From Desmodus rotundus (lineage: Eukaryota; Chordata; Mammalia; Chiroptera; Phyllostomidae), in assembly GCF_022682495.2 (NCBI RefSeq), contig NC_071394.1, positions 25,888,470-25,952,469 of the forward strand: a stretch of 64,000 nucleotides of DNA, given 5' to 3'. This document shows, piece by piece, positions 1 through 12,054 of the stretch. Numbering within the stretch: the stretch's first letter is position 1; every line of letters begins with the position of its first letter. Under the pieces are notes generated by a model. It worked only from the letters and a program-made list of their open reading frames with translations, was not told the origin of the DNA and ran no database searches. The position numbers and the translations under genes are program-made.

Positions 1-661
1 CTAAGACACATAACAGTTGAACTTCTGAAAAATAATGTCAAAGAAAAGATTTTAAAAGCAGCAAGAGTAAAACGAGAACTTATCTACAGGGGTGAAACAG
101 TCAGAAAGAGAGAGGCTTTCTCATCAGACACCATGGAGGCCAGAGGAAGTGGCAGAATGTTATTTAAATGCTGAAAGAAAAGAGCTGTCAACTCAGATTT
201 CTAAATCCAGGGAAAATATCCTTCGGGAAAGAGGAAGAAAGCATGACATTCTCAGCTGAAGGAAAACCTAGAAATTTGTCACCGGCACACTTATTGTTAA
301 AGCAATATCTAAAGGAAGTTCTCTAACAAATGAAGCAATAAAAGAGGGAATCTTAAAATATCAGCAGAAAAAAAGAATAATGTAAAGAGTGAAAAATGGG
401 AGCATGTGCAATTAACTTTCCTTTTCCTAAGTGATCCAAATTGTGTGTAATGTTTAAAGAAAAAATTATAACACTGTCTGATGTGCCCATCAATGTGTGT
501 AGAGAAAATATTTAAGAAAATTATTTTATAAATGAGGGAGAGTAAAGGGATATAGAGTGAGGTAAGGATTTTATTTCAACTGGTACGATATCAACAACAA
601 TACACATGTGTAAGTTATGTATATTTAATGTAATATGGAAAGCAAACATTAAACAAAGCTA

Positions 662-898
662 GACAGCTCTGGCTGGGCAGCTCAGTTGGTTGGACTGTTG
701 TCCCAAACACCAAAATTTTGCAGGTTCGATTCCCTGTCACATACCTAGGTCATGGTTTCGATCCCTGGTCAGGGCACATATAGGAGGAAACTGACCCATC
801 TTTCTCTCTCACATCAATGTCTCTTTCCCTCCCCCCCACTTCCTGTTTCTCTAAAGGCAATAAAAAACACATCCTCAGGTGAAGATTTAAAAAGCTAT
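662..898 (+). mobile_element. Bat tRNA-derived SINE (Ves type) inside L1
   Basis: It begins with a CTGGCTGGGC tRNA-like head, has an exact pol III B box GGTTCGATTCC at 723-733, a CT-rich body (CTCTCTCACATCAATGTC) and an A-rich tail. A possible TSD is AAAGCTAGA (652-660) and AAAGCTATA near 890-898. Such SINEs are non-coding and are moved by L1 proteins. Its position inside an old L1 shows it is younger than that L1. Confidence 0.85.
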
Positions 899-3800
899 AG
901 AAAGAGCTATTAAAAAAGCTGTGCTAAAAAAACTAAATAAATAAAAATGGAATTCTAAAAAATGTTCAAGTATCTACACTGAGGTTGGAAATGGGAATAA
1001 AGAAAGAGAAAATAGAGAACACGGAGACAAAGAGTAAAACATCAGGCTTAGGCCAAATATATCAATAATTACTGAAGTGTAAATGGTCCAAATATACAAA
1101 CTATAAGACAGATTGACACAGTGGATTAAAAAAATGATCCAACCACATGCTGTCTACAAAAAACTACCCTAAGGTATAATAATAGAAGAGGGTGAAAGTT
1201 AAAGATTGCAGAAAGATAGGCGAAGTAAACGTTCATCGAAAGCTGGAAGGAGTGGCTGCATTAGCAGTCAGGTACAGAGGATTTCGGAGCAAGGACCCAA
1301 GGAAGACCACCAGGGCCGCAGAGAGGCCTCACATAATGATAAGCGGGTCAATCCGCCGGAACAACACCGCAGATGCACGTAGTTTGCAGGCGCATCCTTA
1401 CTGTGCACCAAACAACAGAGGAAAATATGTGGAATAAAAACTGATAAAACTGAAGAAATTAACAAATCAGCAGTCAGAACTGGAAACTTCAACACAGGTC
1501 CCTCAACAACTGATAGAACAACGAAACAGAAAACCAACAAGTGCAGCGAACACAGTAACACCGGATCTAATTTACGTTGATAGAATCCACCAACAAGGGC
1601 AGAAAAGACATTCTTTTCTGGCCCCACGCAATATATGCCACGATAAACCATAACTCCAACCTCATCAGATTTAAGAGAATTGAAATTGAGAGAAAACTTT
1701 ATAGCACTCAATACTTAGATTAGAAAAGAGGGAAAGTCTCAAATCAATAATCCAAGTTCTCTTCTCCAGAAACTAGTTTTTTTTTAAGAAATAAAGAAAA
1801 AGAGCAAAATAAACCCAAAGGAAGTATCAGGAAGGGCCTCATAAAGAGCAGCGATCAATAAAATTGAGAAGAGAAAAACAATAGAGAAAGTAGATCAGAC
1901 AACAAACTGATTCCCTGAAAAGACCAACAATTGATAAACCCCCAGCAACACTGAGGAGAAGAGAGCAGACAGAAATCACCAAACTGGAATAAAAATGCGC
2001 CATCAGCGCACACGGGCAGACCTCAAAAGAGTAACAAGGGAATTCTTGCAGAAACCTCTACACACTAAAGTTTCACAGCTTATATAAAATGGGACAATTT
2101 CCCAGCAAGCACAAAATACCATAACTCACAATAAAAAAATAATTTGAATAGCTGTATAACTAAGGAAATTAAGTTAGTAATTTAGAAACTCTCCAAACAG
2201 ACAATTGGCAGCAGACCCAAAGAGTTTCACTGGAAAATTCTACCAAATATTTAAAGAAGAATTAGCTATTCATCCTATAAATCTCTTCCAGAAAACAGAA
2301 GAGGAGGGAATAATTCCCAGTTCATTTTATAAAGCTACCCTGATACCACAACTCGAAAAAGATAGTACCCCATGAGACAACAACACGACTCTCAGGTGTT
2401 CCCTAACACAGTATTGTCAAACGGTGTTCGGCAATGTATCGAATATGACAATAATTATATACCACAGCAAAGTGGAGTGTATTCAGGGGTTGCAAGGCTA
2501 TTTCATAGGAAAAGCAATCAGTATAGTCCATTATATAAACAATCTAAAAAATTGCCATTGCACTAATTGACGCAGAATAATCATATAACAAAGTTCAACT
2601 ATCCATGATTTTTAAAAAAATCTCAGAAAAATAGCTGAGAGGAACTTCCTAAAACTGATAAAGAGTATGTATAAAAGGCCTGCATCTGTCAAGCACTGGA
2701 AATTCCACACAGTGCGATAAAGGAAGGAGAGAAACCAGAAGGACCAGAAAGAAACAGAAGTGCTCTTCTTTGCACATGCCGTGAGGTCTACTAGAAAAAT
2801 CCAACAGAATCTACAAAAGAAGTCCTCCCATGTATTTCCATATACTAGCCATGTATACATGGACGCTGAAATTAAATATAATTGCTTATAATTGCTCAAA
2901 ACACGAAATACCTATGTGTAAACCTAACAACAAAACAGGTACACAATGTGTATGTTCAAAGCTACAAAATGCCGGTGAAAGGAATCAAAGAAGATCTAAG
3001 TAAATGGAGCGACATGCCGTATTTATACGTTGGAAGATTCAGCATAGTAAAGACATCCGTTCTCCCCAAATTGATATTCACTTTTAGTGTAATTATTATA
3101 AAAATGTCAGCCAAGAGTTTTTTAGATACAGACAAGATTTTTCTGAAAATGTATACGAAAAGGGAAAAAAGCTATAATAGGATGTCTAACAATTTTGAAA
3201 AAGAAGAATAAAGTGGCAGGAATTGCTCTACTGATTTCAAGACACATTATGTAGCGACAATAGTTAAGACTGTGGAGAATTAGCAGGAGGGATAGACACA
3301 GATCCCTGGAACAAAACAGAGAACCTGGAAATAGCCACCTACACGCAGAGCCAACTGATTTTTGACAACTATCCAAAGCAATTCAGTGGAGGAAAGACAT
3401 TTTATTTTTTTTGAACAAATGGTGCTGGAGCGATTGGGTATCCATGGGCAAAACTAACAAACAAAAACACCTTGCACAGCACAAAATAGATTGTAGCTTT
3501 AAATGTAAAACATAAACTATAAAACTTTCAGAAGAAACATAAAACAAAACCTTAGAAGTTTGACTGCATGAGAGTTCTTAAAACATGACATCAGAGGCGT
3601 GATCTCTGAAAGAAAAAATAAATAAATTGGACTTTATGCAAATTAAAAATATTTACCCTATGAATGACTCTGTGAAGGAGATGAAAAGATAAGCTACAGA
3701 CTGATAGAAAATATTGCAAAACACACACCTGATGAAAGACTCATGTCTACACTGTACAAAGAACTCAAAACTCAACAGTTAAAAAAGAAACAATTCTATT

Positions 3801-4069
3801 AGAGAATAAGCAAAAAAAATAAGGAGACATTCTACTGAAAAGGATATGTAGATGGCAAATAAGCACATGAAAAGATATTTAACAGCACTAGCTACTAGGG
3901 AAACGCAAATGAAGACTGTGATGCGCTATCTGTACACACCCATCAGAAAAACTAAAATAAAACATAGCAAGAATGCCATACGCTGACGAGGATGTGGAAA
4001 ACCTGAATCGCTCATACACTGCTGGTTGGAATGGTATCGCCACTCTAGAAAATAGTTAGGCAGTTTTTT

Positions 4070-4118
4070 CTACATTATATTTTACTGATTATGCCATTAC
4101 AGTTGTCCCAAAGTTGGA
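4070..4118 (-). mobile_element. Ultra-short L1 3' tail insertion
   Basis: About 49 bp interrupts the old L1 3' region. It matches the extreme 3' end of the bat L1 3' UTR in antisense (core ATTACAGTTGTCCC), also seen at 14787-15145. It is bounded by the direct repeat CAGTTTTT at 4061-4068 and 4119-4126. Removing it restores the expected L1 text across the junction. Confidence 0.7.
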
Positions 4119-4779
4119 CAGTTTTTAAAAAACCTAACATAAATCTATCATATGACCCAGCATGATCCTCTTGTGATTTATCCCAGAGAGATAAAAACTT
4201 ATATCCACAAAATAAACCTATGTGCAGTTTCTCCTAGAAGATGTACTTGTAATAGCCCCCAAACAACTAAAATGTCATCCAACGGTGGTCAAAGAAACTG
4301 TGATACATTCACACGACGGAATAGCCTTCAGCAATCAAAGGGAACAGCTACTGATGGAGGCAACAACTTCGATAGATCTCCAGAGCATTATGCTGAGTAA
4401 AAAACCAAACCAACAAACAAAAACACCACTATCAAAAAGTCACGTGATGTATGGTTCAATGGATTACCATTCTAGAAATGACCGAAAGAAAAGACGGAGA
4501 ACAGGCTCATGGTTTCCAGGGGGAAGGGATGGGGCAGAGGGGATGAGTGTGACTACAGAATGGTAGCAAGAAGGAGTTTGGTGCGGTGAGGAGCAGTTCT
4601 GTGTCCTGATTACAATGCTGGCTACATGAATCTCCATGGGATAAAATGATTGTAGAACTGTAAAAAAAAGTATTACATGTGGGTTTACTGAAACAAAAAT
4701 ATTCTTAGGTTTTACTGATCTTGAGTTTCATTTACTAAAAAATGTCGTCATTTGTATGTAGTTACCTGATACTTGCTTT

Positions 4780-5830
4780 TTTTTTACATCCATTAGATTT
4801 CTAAGGTTCACCCAAGTTGTTGCATGCAGCTGTGATTTATTGATTTTTCCCCGTTGTCTAATATTTTATTGGATGACTATAACTCAATTCATTCTCTCTC
4901 CATTGGTGAACATTTGTGTTAAATATAGCTTTTTGCTATTTTGAGTAAAGCTGTTAAAAACACTTTATGTCTCCCTGTGCAAATATACACGTTTCTCTGG
5001 AGAATATGGGGGAGGAGGGATTTGCTCAAATGGAGGATATGTAAACATTCATCTTGGTAAGATTCATGAGATAAGGTTAAATTGTTTGCAAGTGTTCGTG
5101 TGAACTCACACTCCCACCATCAGTTTAATTCACACTTTTCTGATTACCAATGAGGTTGTTCACTTTTTTATATGTTCATTCGCCATTTGTATTTTTTTCC
5201 TCTGGAACAATGTGTCAGATCTCTTGCTCACTTTTCTATTGTGTCGTCTTTTTCTTACTGATTTGTAACATTTCTTTCTGTGACCTGAATACCAGTCTTT
5301 TGTTGATTTTACATGTTGCAAACTGGTCTCAGATATTGGCACATCTTTTGTTTTATTTTGATAAGCGGATCTTAATATTACAGTAAGAAAATGATCAGTC
5401 TTTCCTTTAATGATTAACACATCTGTGCCTTAAGAATTCCTTTCCCATTTAGAGGTCAGAAAGATGTTTTATTTTTTTTCTTCAAGTTTTAATATTTTGC
5501 TTTTCACAACTAAGTCCTTAATCCCTCTGGAATTGAGTTTTGGCTGTGACTCCGCCTTGACTTTGGCTTAGTAAATTACTCCAGCCCTCATGTGAGTTCT
5601 GTCATCTTTTAACTCCACCTTCCCTGCCAGGTACAGTTCTGATGCTTGCTCTGTCTCTTCAAATTGTGTTTTTTGCCCTTTGATATGCCTGGTAATTTTT
5701 TCTTGATAGCCGGACATGCTGTACCAGATACAAGGGAGTACTGTGAATAGCCCCTCAGTGATGTGGTGGTGGTTGACAAAATGGAAGATCGAATGTAAGG
5801 GCACTTTATATACCATAAAATCTATTTCAT
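4780..5830 (-). mobile_element. Antisense L1 3' region (old)
   Basis: On the + strand this reads as the complement of L1 ORF2 3' and UTR sequence. Landmarks are AAGTTGTTGCATGCAG, a stretch related to 'ACTCCCACCATCAG', and a later TTCTTGATAGCCGGACATG segment. Identity to L1 is clear at 4790-5560 and weaker at 5570-5830. It lies head-to-head with the 1-4700 element and carries no intact frame. Confidence 0.7.
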
Positions 5831-6169
5831 AAACAAGGAGGAAAGATGCTGAGCTATTTTCTCAGACAGCAAATCTACTGTTACTCAGAAGTGTGACTCA
5901 ATGTAAAGACTTGGGTAATCGTCTCTAGCACCTCAGTTCTTTCTCTTTCAGACATCTTCAAATAACCCCAGAGCTAGTGTTTCCCTGGACACACATCCTC
6001 GAACACCAACCTTCAGATCCGGATTATTGCCAAACAGTGTTTTGTGCACATTTGTGGATTTTCTCCCCAGTATTCTCCCCCCACCCTTTCCCTTCCTCAC
6101 AGTATCTTGAATGTCTTTCCATGAGATGTTTCTTTGGCATGATTCTACCCTCACCTCCAGGGATGGACC
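5831..6169. other. Unassigned stretch, no gene
   Basis: I recognise no repeat family or exon. The 162-codon open frame that starts here runs straight into the old repeat at 6170-6575 and has no family resemblance, so I treat it as chance. Confidence 0.5.
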
Positions 6170-6575
6170 TTGCTGGATTTAAAGCCATTCAGCACGGCTT
6201 GGTGACTGGTTTAGCGATGGGCAGTCTGAGCAGCTCGATCAGACTGGGCCAGCCAGCATGCTCACACTGTCCCCTGGAAGATGGATGTATGGCCTTCAAC
6301 TGCTGCCGCCATTATTTTTGTACCATGAGGGGGGGCAACCAAGTTCAAGTCAATTTACAGAGAACACCTGTGCCAAGAGAATTGCAGAGAGTCTCAGAAT
6401 ATTATGAACCTCTGGCTTCCCAAAGCCAACCCTACATCTGGGGGTTTCCCCCCACAGTTCAGTGAACCAAAATATTTTCTTTTTTTTTGTTATTTATTTG
6501 TGTCAGTGAATTTGAGTTGGGTTTTCTGATATTTATAGCCAAAAGATTGCTGAATGATAATTTCTATATATTTCA
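6170..6575 (+). repeat. Ancient interspersed repeat, family uncertain
   Basis: The 3' part has the order CAGTTCAGTGAACC, an A/T-rich AATAAA-like stretch, then TTTGAGTTGGGTTTTCTG. I know this order from a common mammalian repeat, an L1M 3' UTR or LTR class that I cannot name with certainty. A related copy lies in the opposite orientation at 55105-55395. Confidence 0.5.
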
Positions 6576-6720
6576 TGGAAAATTATGTATATTATTTTAA
6601 TGTTGTTTATTATTTTGAATAATGTATATATTTTAAATAATAAATTACTTAATATATTACATAGTTATGTATATATGATACATACTTGTGTGTATATACA
6701 CATGAATTTATCCTGAAGTT
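6576..6720. repeat. AT-rich low-complexity tract
   Basis: Runs of TATATA, TTATTATTTT and similar, ending in alternating TGTGTATATACACA. No coding or repeat-family signal. Confidence 0.8.
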
Positions 6721-9700
6721 TATAGTCCTGCCAGGATTAAGGCCTTGAATGTTACTCAGAATGCCTATTCCTCCCTAGAATAAATTGCCTGCATAACACC
6801 TGTCTAAAGGACTTTAGACTGTGAAATGCCGGGACATGAGTCCTGCTCTTTTGGGGACTGTACCTATCACCCTCTGTGATACAGACAAAGACCAATTAGA
6901 CTGAAACATGTCAGTGTTCTTGTAGGTATGTTTCCTGTTTCCTGTTTATAAAGGCAACTACAGAAGAATTAAACGCAGCAGCCTTACATAAACTGCTTAA
7001 CCGAGCTGTCAAATCTGCAAGTAAAACATGCATTGATTATGAGTGCTCTCAGTTGCAGGGCCACAGAAGCGCTGGTGATAAACCCCGCCGCGATACCCTG
7101 GGAGGCTCCCAGTCCCGAGGCCACACGTGACTGCCTACTGTGAGTTACTTTTCTTACCTCTCTGAATGCCTGAGTTGCAAACTGTGTAACTTATGATTCA
7201 GAATGCAAAGTTATTGCCTCTTAGTGAGGCTGTTGCCTGTTTATATGTTTTGGGCTTTGGTGAATAGAAAATACTAGCTTACATCTGTTATTAAAGCTTT
7301 GCCATGAGGTATACATTTCCATTTTTAACTCTGGATAAATTTATGTTACCGAAAAAGAAAACTATGTACCCAGTCTAAATTTTTTTTAACATTCTGCTCT
7401 CTTCTCTGGTAACTCTGATTAAATAGAAACCTTATTTGAGTATAAGAAATTTACTTAAAAAACAAAACAAGATAACTGATAATGTAAAAACCTGTCTTGC
7501 TTCCTGGCCAAAAAAAAAAAAAAAGGTAATATGTACGTGCCCCTCCTTACTTTCTAAATCCACTCATTTGGGTTTGGTATGGAAAATTTAAGAGGACAGT
7601 GGGCAGCAAGTAGAAGGGATGTTTTCTAATTCAGAAAAGATTCTTCTGAAATTCTACTGTAGCACAATCGGGACGGCAGCAACCACAGCAGTGCATTTCC
7701 TGTTAAGACGGGAACATTATTACTTTCTCCGTGTGTTCATGTGGGTCTCAAAAACCATCACATGGAATATTTAGGAAATTGGCTTTTCAGAAAGGGAAAC
7801 CTGGTATATGAATTTTGTGGGTATTTTTCAAAATACGCTCCTGGCCCCAGATAAAAGCCAGCCAAGATTTGGAAGCAAGGTAATATGGCTTAGGCCCTGG
7901 TGATACTTTTTGGGGGCTGTTTGTAAACAAAGTATAAATATTAATCCAATATTTACTTGGCCAAATAGTTTTATATGAGGATCAAATGACAGAAATAACA
8001 TAAGCGTGAGCAAGAATCAAACTTGTTTTGTATTTGACTGATATTGCAGGGGAGGGGGATAAGTTGATATAAAATGAACCATGAATGTACTTAACTCGCC
8101 CCACTTCCTTTATCCCCTTCAAGTCTCTATTTATTAATAAATACTTGTATTTATACATTTGCTGAGCAACACGGCTCGTCTGAATGTCATAAGAAAGTGA
8201 AAGTGAAAAGTCTGCATTCCAGATTCGGCACATCAGTCCTCTGAATGAGATCTGTAGGACACTAAAGAAATATTTGAAGTTGTGCTAAGTAAAGTCTGAA
8301 GGGTTTTTCTCTTCTTGACATTGAGAATTAAGTCTCAGCCCCAGTGCATTTCTCCTGGAGACCAAGACAGGATTGTGTATTTAAGTTGGTAGGGATGAGG
8401 CAGCCTGAGGGGCTGTTTCTTACAGTGCTCTGGTTGAACTGCTTATGAATATCACACCCCTGAATATAGTCGTAGCCATTGCATTAGTTCCTCGGATCTT
8501 TCTAACTTCAACCGAAGAATAATAGGAAAGCGCCAAAAGACAGTAAAGCAGGAATACAGTTCAACATAAGAACCCTTCCCCTTGGCCTGGAGGTGTAGAG
8601 AGTCGGTATGGCTGCTATTGGCTTCTGGTCGTTTCTGCGCCTCCTCCAGCTCCCACGTCTCTCTTCTGTGTCTGTGATCTCAGGGACAGGTGATTCCCCC
8701 CTGGGGAGGCCCTTCTCGTGTGAGCCCCAAATAAAATCTGCTTCATCTCTGGTTTATGTGGAACAAGGAGAGGCTGTAGGACTTCATGCTGAGGATCGGA
8801 GGCATCTTCCAGACCCAAAGGAGGGCAACTGCGATGAGAACTGGACAGAAAAGCTCTGAGGCAGTGAATTAGCCCCCGTCTGACTATTGTTAGCTTGTGA
8901 AAGGAGCACCCAAGGCCAGGATGAGGGCGGGCCCTTTAACGGGGGCTAAGCTTCCTATCTCAGACTTGTCACGAGGATGGCTTCAGTTAGCAATTTCTGC
9001 CCCAATTTCCTGGGATTTCTGGAATTTTGTTTGAGGGGTTCCACACACTTGAATTAAAATTGCCTAGTAACAGAGGTCCTGGTAACCATAGGTAGGGAAG
9101 ATGTATGTAAAGAAACTATTTTAAGGTGAAGTATACAAATAAAATCTAGGTTTAAAATGATTTCTGATTTCCTGTTGTCTCAGTGTCTCTCTTTAGCTCC
9201 TTTAGGCTGCAATCATCTTATCTGGATCCTCGAGAATTCCATACTCTTCCCCCAAGGCTTCCCATGTGACTAGCTCCTTAGTTACATGGTATTATATGGA
9301 ATTGTGGTTTTCTGCAGTTCTCTGCATTAAAGACCTCTTTCTTGCTCCTCCTCTTAAAATAAATATTGTTTTAATCCTCTTAGCTGAGGAGTTTGCTACT
9401 CTCTGTCTTCAGTGTTCCATAAATTCTTCTCTAACAAAAACACCTATTTTGTCAAACAGAGAATCTTTCACTCAGGAACAGCAATGGGGAGCGATCATCT
9501 CAGAGGCTGTGAATACAAGACACCAAATATTTAGAGGATAATTAAAATGTTTCCAGATGTTTTAAAATACAGACATAGAAACAAATACTCATTATCCAAA
9601 TAATTGATTCCCTGACCACTATTTTCCACCCGGTTATGTTCTTAATGCCAGAACAGCTAATAAATTAAGTGAAAAAAAGAAAAAAGCAAACTGCTTTTTT

Positions 9701-9821
9701 GTTAGTATGTTGAAAAAAGTGGCAATCAGTCAAGTTCTGAAAAATTCTGTAACAAGTTCTTTTAGGGCCATGTGGACTTCCGAGAACATAGTTTGCAGTA
9801 GATAAATGATGATCTCAATTA
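6721..9821. other. Unique-looking DNA, no gene recognised
   Basis: Mostly non-repetitive. A 15-base poly-A run sits at 7510-7524 without a recognisable SINE or retrocopy before it. Around 8690-8790 a polyadenylation-like AATAAA (8730-8735), followed by a T/G-rich stretch, resembles the end of an LTR or 3' UTR. I cannot assign it. Open frames are short and unrelated to known proteins. Confidence 0.5.
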
Positions 9822-9925
9822 ACCAAGAAGTATTGACTGAGCACCTAACTTGAATCCGAGGAAGAACGGTGCAGGGGAACATGGACTCGTATATTTGGTA
9901 ACAGATTGTGCTCCTAGAAACACAA
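9822..9925 (-). repeat. L2 LINE 3' tail fragment
   Basis: Contains TATTGACTGAGCACCTA, the complement of the terminal L2 'TAGGTGCTCAATAAA' motif. Only the last ~100 bp of the element remain. Confidence 0.55.
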
Positions 9926-9927
9926 TT

Positions 9928-10400
9928 CATGTATTCACTCAACAAATACTGGTTGAGCGCTTGCTATCTGACAGGCATTGTGATGGACAATGGGTCTGTG
10001 AATGGGGAGCAAGGCAGACGTGGCTTCTGCCTACAGTGAGGGGTATGGGGTGGAGAGAGACACCAACCAGATAATTCCACAAATATATTTTACAACTGTG
10101 ATAAGTACTGTAATGAAAACCAAACCAAACCAAACATGAGAAGCTATGACACTATCCAATACAGGCACTACACCCAGTTTAAGTGGCGATCGGGAAGCCT
10201 TCCTGAAGAAATCCGAAGGGGCTGGGGATGGAGAGGAGGGTGTTCTGGGAAGAGGCTCTGAGACAGAAGAGCACAGGAGCTTCCTGGGAGCCGAACCGAG
10301 GCCAGCATTGCTGGGAGCAACAGGGGCGTGATGTGAGGGAAAACTGGAAGGGGGGCAGGGGCAGGTCATGAAAGACTTGGTAGGGAATGAGCGAATGGAC
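9928..10400 (-). repeat. L2 LINE 3' end
   Basis: Starts with CACTCAACAAATACTGGTTG and continues GAGCGCTTGCTATCTGACAG, the complement of the L2 3' terminus. It goes on through the 'GATAAGTACTGTAATG' and 'GGGAAGCCTTCCTGA' segments typical of the L2 3' region. Decayed and non-coding. Confidence 0.75.
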
Positions 10401-10504
10401 ATGTATAGTTAATAACACGAAGGGAGTCCTATTGCCTCCTGCCGTTAGTGTGAACATTAAGGAAGTCTGCAGTTGTATAATGGCTCTGCTGTTTGGAAGA
10501 AGAA

Positions 10505-10630
10505 ATTCACTCATTCATTCACTCACTGGTTTAAACACAAGACAAAATCCCTGTTCACGTGGATTTTAATTTCCAGTGGAACAAGCCGATAATATGCCAA
10601 TAAGCAAGTATATAGGTTTTATAGTTAAGT
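10505..10630 (-). repeat. L2 LINE 3' tail fragment (third copy)
   Basis: TTCACTCATTCATTCACTCA, then ACAAAATCCCTGTTCACGTG and TTTCCAGTGGAACAAGC, matches the complement of an L2 3' end. It is the third such tail in the same orientation within 800 bp. Confidence 0.65.
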
Positions 10631-11029
10631 TTTTCTTTATGTATAAGTGGTGTCACTGGCTCGTAGATGGAATTTAAAAATAATTTCAAGTATTATATGG
10701 ATTGCATCTAAGTGTGTTTGTTTAGTTAAATGAAGTCATGTGCTCTAGCTGTGCTAGGACCATGCTCTGCACAGCTGTTCTTCGGAGTTGTCAATTCACA
10801 GTCAAAGACTTGGAGAAATTCCAAGAGGAAAACAGAGGGAACCTGTGAAGTTTGTATTAGTTTGTTCTTGTTTCTGAGGATCCAGCGGAGGTACTGCTAC
10901 CCACCCTGCATCTTGTGACCTCTCCCTGGAGTCGTGGTGGCAGGTTGAGGGGACAATGTAAAAACTGAAGTGAAAAAGAGCTGAGACTAACACCAATTGA
11001 GAAAGATCACAGGGCGAGTATTTCAGTCT
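10631..11029. other. Unique-looking DNA, no gene
   Basis: Nothing recognised. The short open frames here are unrelated to known families. Confidence 0.5.
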
Positions 11030-11143
11030 TTCTGTTTCTTTTTACAAAAAGAGTTTAGTATATCTTCTTATACACTTAATCTACTTTTCTATTTCTTTTT
11101 AGAAAAAAGAACTTAGTGTATCTTCTCACATACTTAATATCCT
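11030..11143. repeat. Diverged 57-bp tandem duplication
   Basis: Unit A (11030-11086) starts TTCTGTTTCTTTTTACAAAA and unit B (11087-11143) starts TTCTATTTCTTTTTAGAAAA. Both then carry a TTAGTRTATCTTCT block and ACTTAAT. Small substitutions and an indel separate the two units. Confidence 0.8.
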
Positions 11144-11498
11144 TTATAGATTTTGCATATTTACCATCTCTAAAAAGGGTGCACATTTTATAATCAATGT
11201 ACATGTTTAAGTAGAGGTATTTCTTTGCCACCTTCCCAAAAGCTGTTATTTAACTGACGGTGCATCTTAACATCATCAGTGACTTACAACTCAGAAAATG
11301 CTACATATCTGGGCCCTTGTTTGAGTTTTCAGCCGCACCTGCCCTTTCGGAAGATCTGCTTGAAGATGTCCTGAGGACGATGTTTGTGTGTCTGTATGTA
11401 ACACATTACCACCGATGGAATTAAATTTGTGCGGGGCACCTTCAGGCCTTGCTTACAAAAATCAGGGGGTACTTCATTGTATCAAAAGAGGCATAATA
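11144..11498. other. Unique-looking DNA, no gene
   Basis: No repeat, exon or RNA gene recognised. Confidence 0.5.
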
Positions 11499-11513
11499 AT
11501 GATCTGATTTTTT

Positions 11514-11742
11514 CAATTAAAACATTTTTTATTTGTTTATTTTTAGAGAGAGGGGAAGGGAGGGAGAAAGAGAGGGAGAGAAACATCAATGTGTGGTTGC
11601 CTCTTGCGTGTCCCCCACTGGGTGCGCCCCCCACTGGGGACCCAGTCCAGAACCCAGGCATGTGCCCTGACTGGGAATCGAACCAGCAACCCCTTGGTTT
11701 GCAGGCCAGTGCTCAATCCACTGATCCACACCAGCCAGGGCC
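11514..11742 (-). mobile_element. Bat Ves SINE, near full length
   Basis: Read on the minus strand it runs from GGCCCTGGCTGGTGTGGATC through a perfect B box (complement GGAATCGAACC at 11674-11684) and a CT-rich body to an A-rich tail. The TSD is AATGATCTG plus T-rich bases, at 11499-11507 and 11743-11751. The good TSD and intact B box suggest a fairly young copy. Confidence 0.92.
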
Positions 11743-11863
11743 AATGATCTGTTTTAATCTTCAGGAACAACCTTGTTTCTGATTTTCAGATTGCTTGAAT
11801 TAAAGGGATTTTCACATGCGCTGAGAGGAAGGATGGAAATGTTGTTCCTGTGATTCTTTAGTG

Positions 11864-12046
11864 CAGGGTTTCCCGACTGTAACACCGCTAACACGTTGGG
11901 CCAGATCATTCTGTCGTGAGGGGCTGTCCTATGCAGTGTGGATTGTTCAGTGGCGATCTGGTGCCAGTAGCGTCCCCACATCCATCTCTGCACATTGCCA
12001 AATGTCTTCTGGGAGGGGCAGCGTCACTCTAAGTTGAGAACCTCTG
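11864..12046 (-). mobile_element. MER20 (hAT-Charlie non-autonomous DNA transposon)
   Basis: Terminal inverted repeats are CAGGGTTTCCCGACTG and the complement of GTTGAGAACCTCTG. The interior has TTGGGCCAGATCATTCTGT and CACATTGCCAAATGTCTTC, both diagnostic of MER20. The 8-bp TSD is CTTTAGTG (11856-11863) and CTTTGGTA (12047-12054), two mismatches. No transposase is encoded. Confidence 0.9.
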
Positions 12047-12054
12047 CTTTGGTA

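Larger units (their letters stand above)
1..4700 (+). mobile_element. Old L1 (L1M-type) LINE with degenerate ORF2
   Basis: The text follows the mammalian L1 order. An inter-ORF-like segment lies at 1-1020. ORF2 endonuclease-like sequence starts near 1060, a reverse-transcriptase region lies near 2200-2900, and the ORF2 C-terminal part and 3' UTR lie at 3360-4690. Every frame is broken by stops and shifts, so no protein can be made. The site matching the catalytic FADD motif (2769-2780) now reads F-A-H-A. The middle of ORF2 is compressed relative to a full element. A Ves SINE (662-898) and a short L1 tail (4070-4118) are inserted in it. The subfamily is not determined. Confidence 0.88.

Noticed and set aside
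5977..6465. 162-codon open frame on the plus strand
   Set aside because: Runs into an old interspersed repeat. No known domain and no exon boundaries.
7510..7524. Poly-A run as the tail of a SINE or retrocopy
   Set aside because: No pol III head, no AATAAA at the usual distance and no visible target-site duplication.
11674..11684. Perfect pol III B box suggesting a tRNA gene
   Set aside because: It belongs to a tRNA-derived Ves SINE. No cloverleaf can be drawn for the whole head region and a SINE body and A-tail follow.
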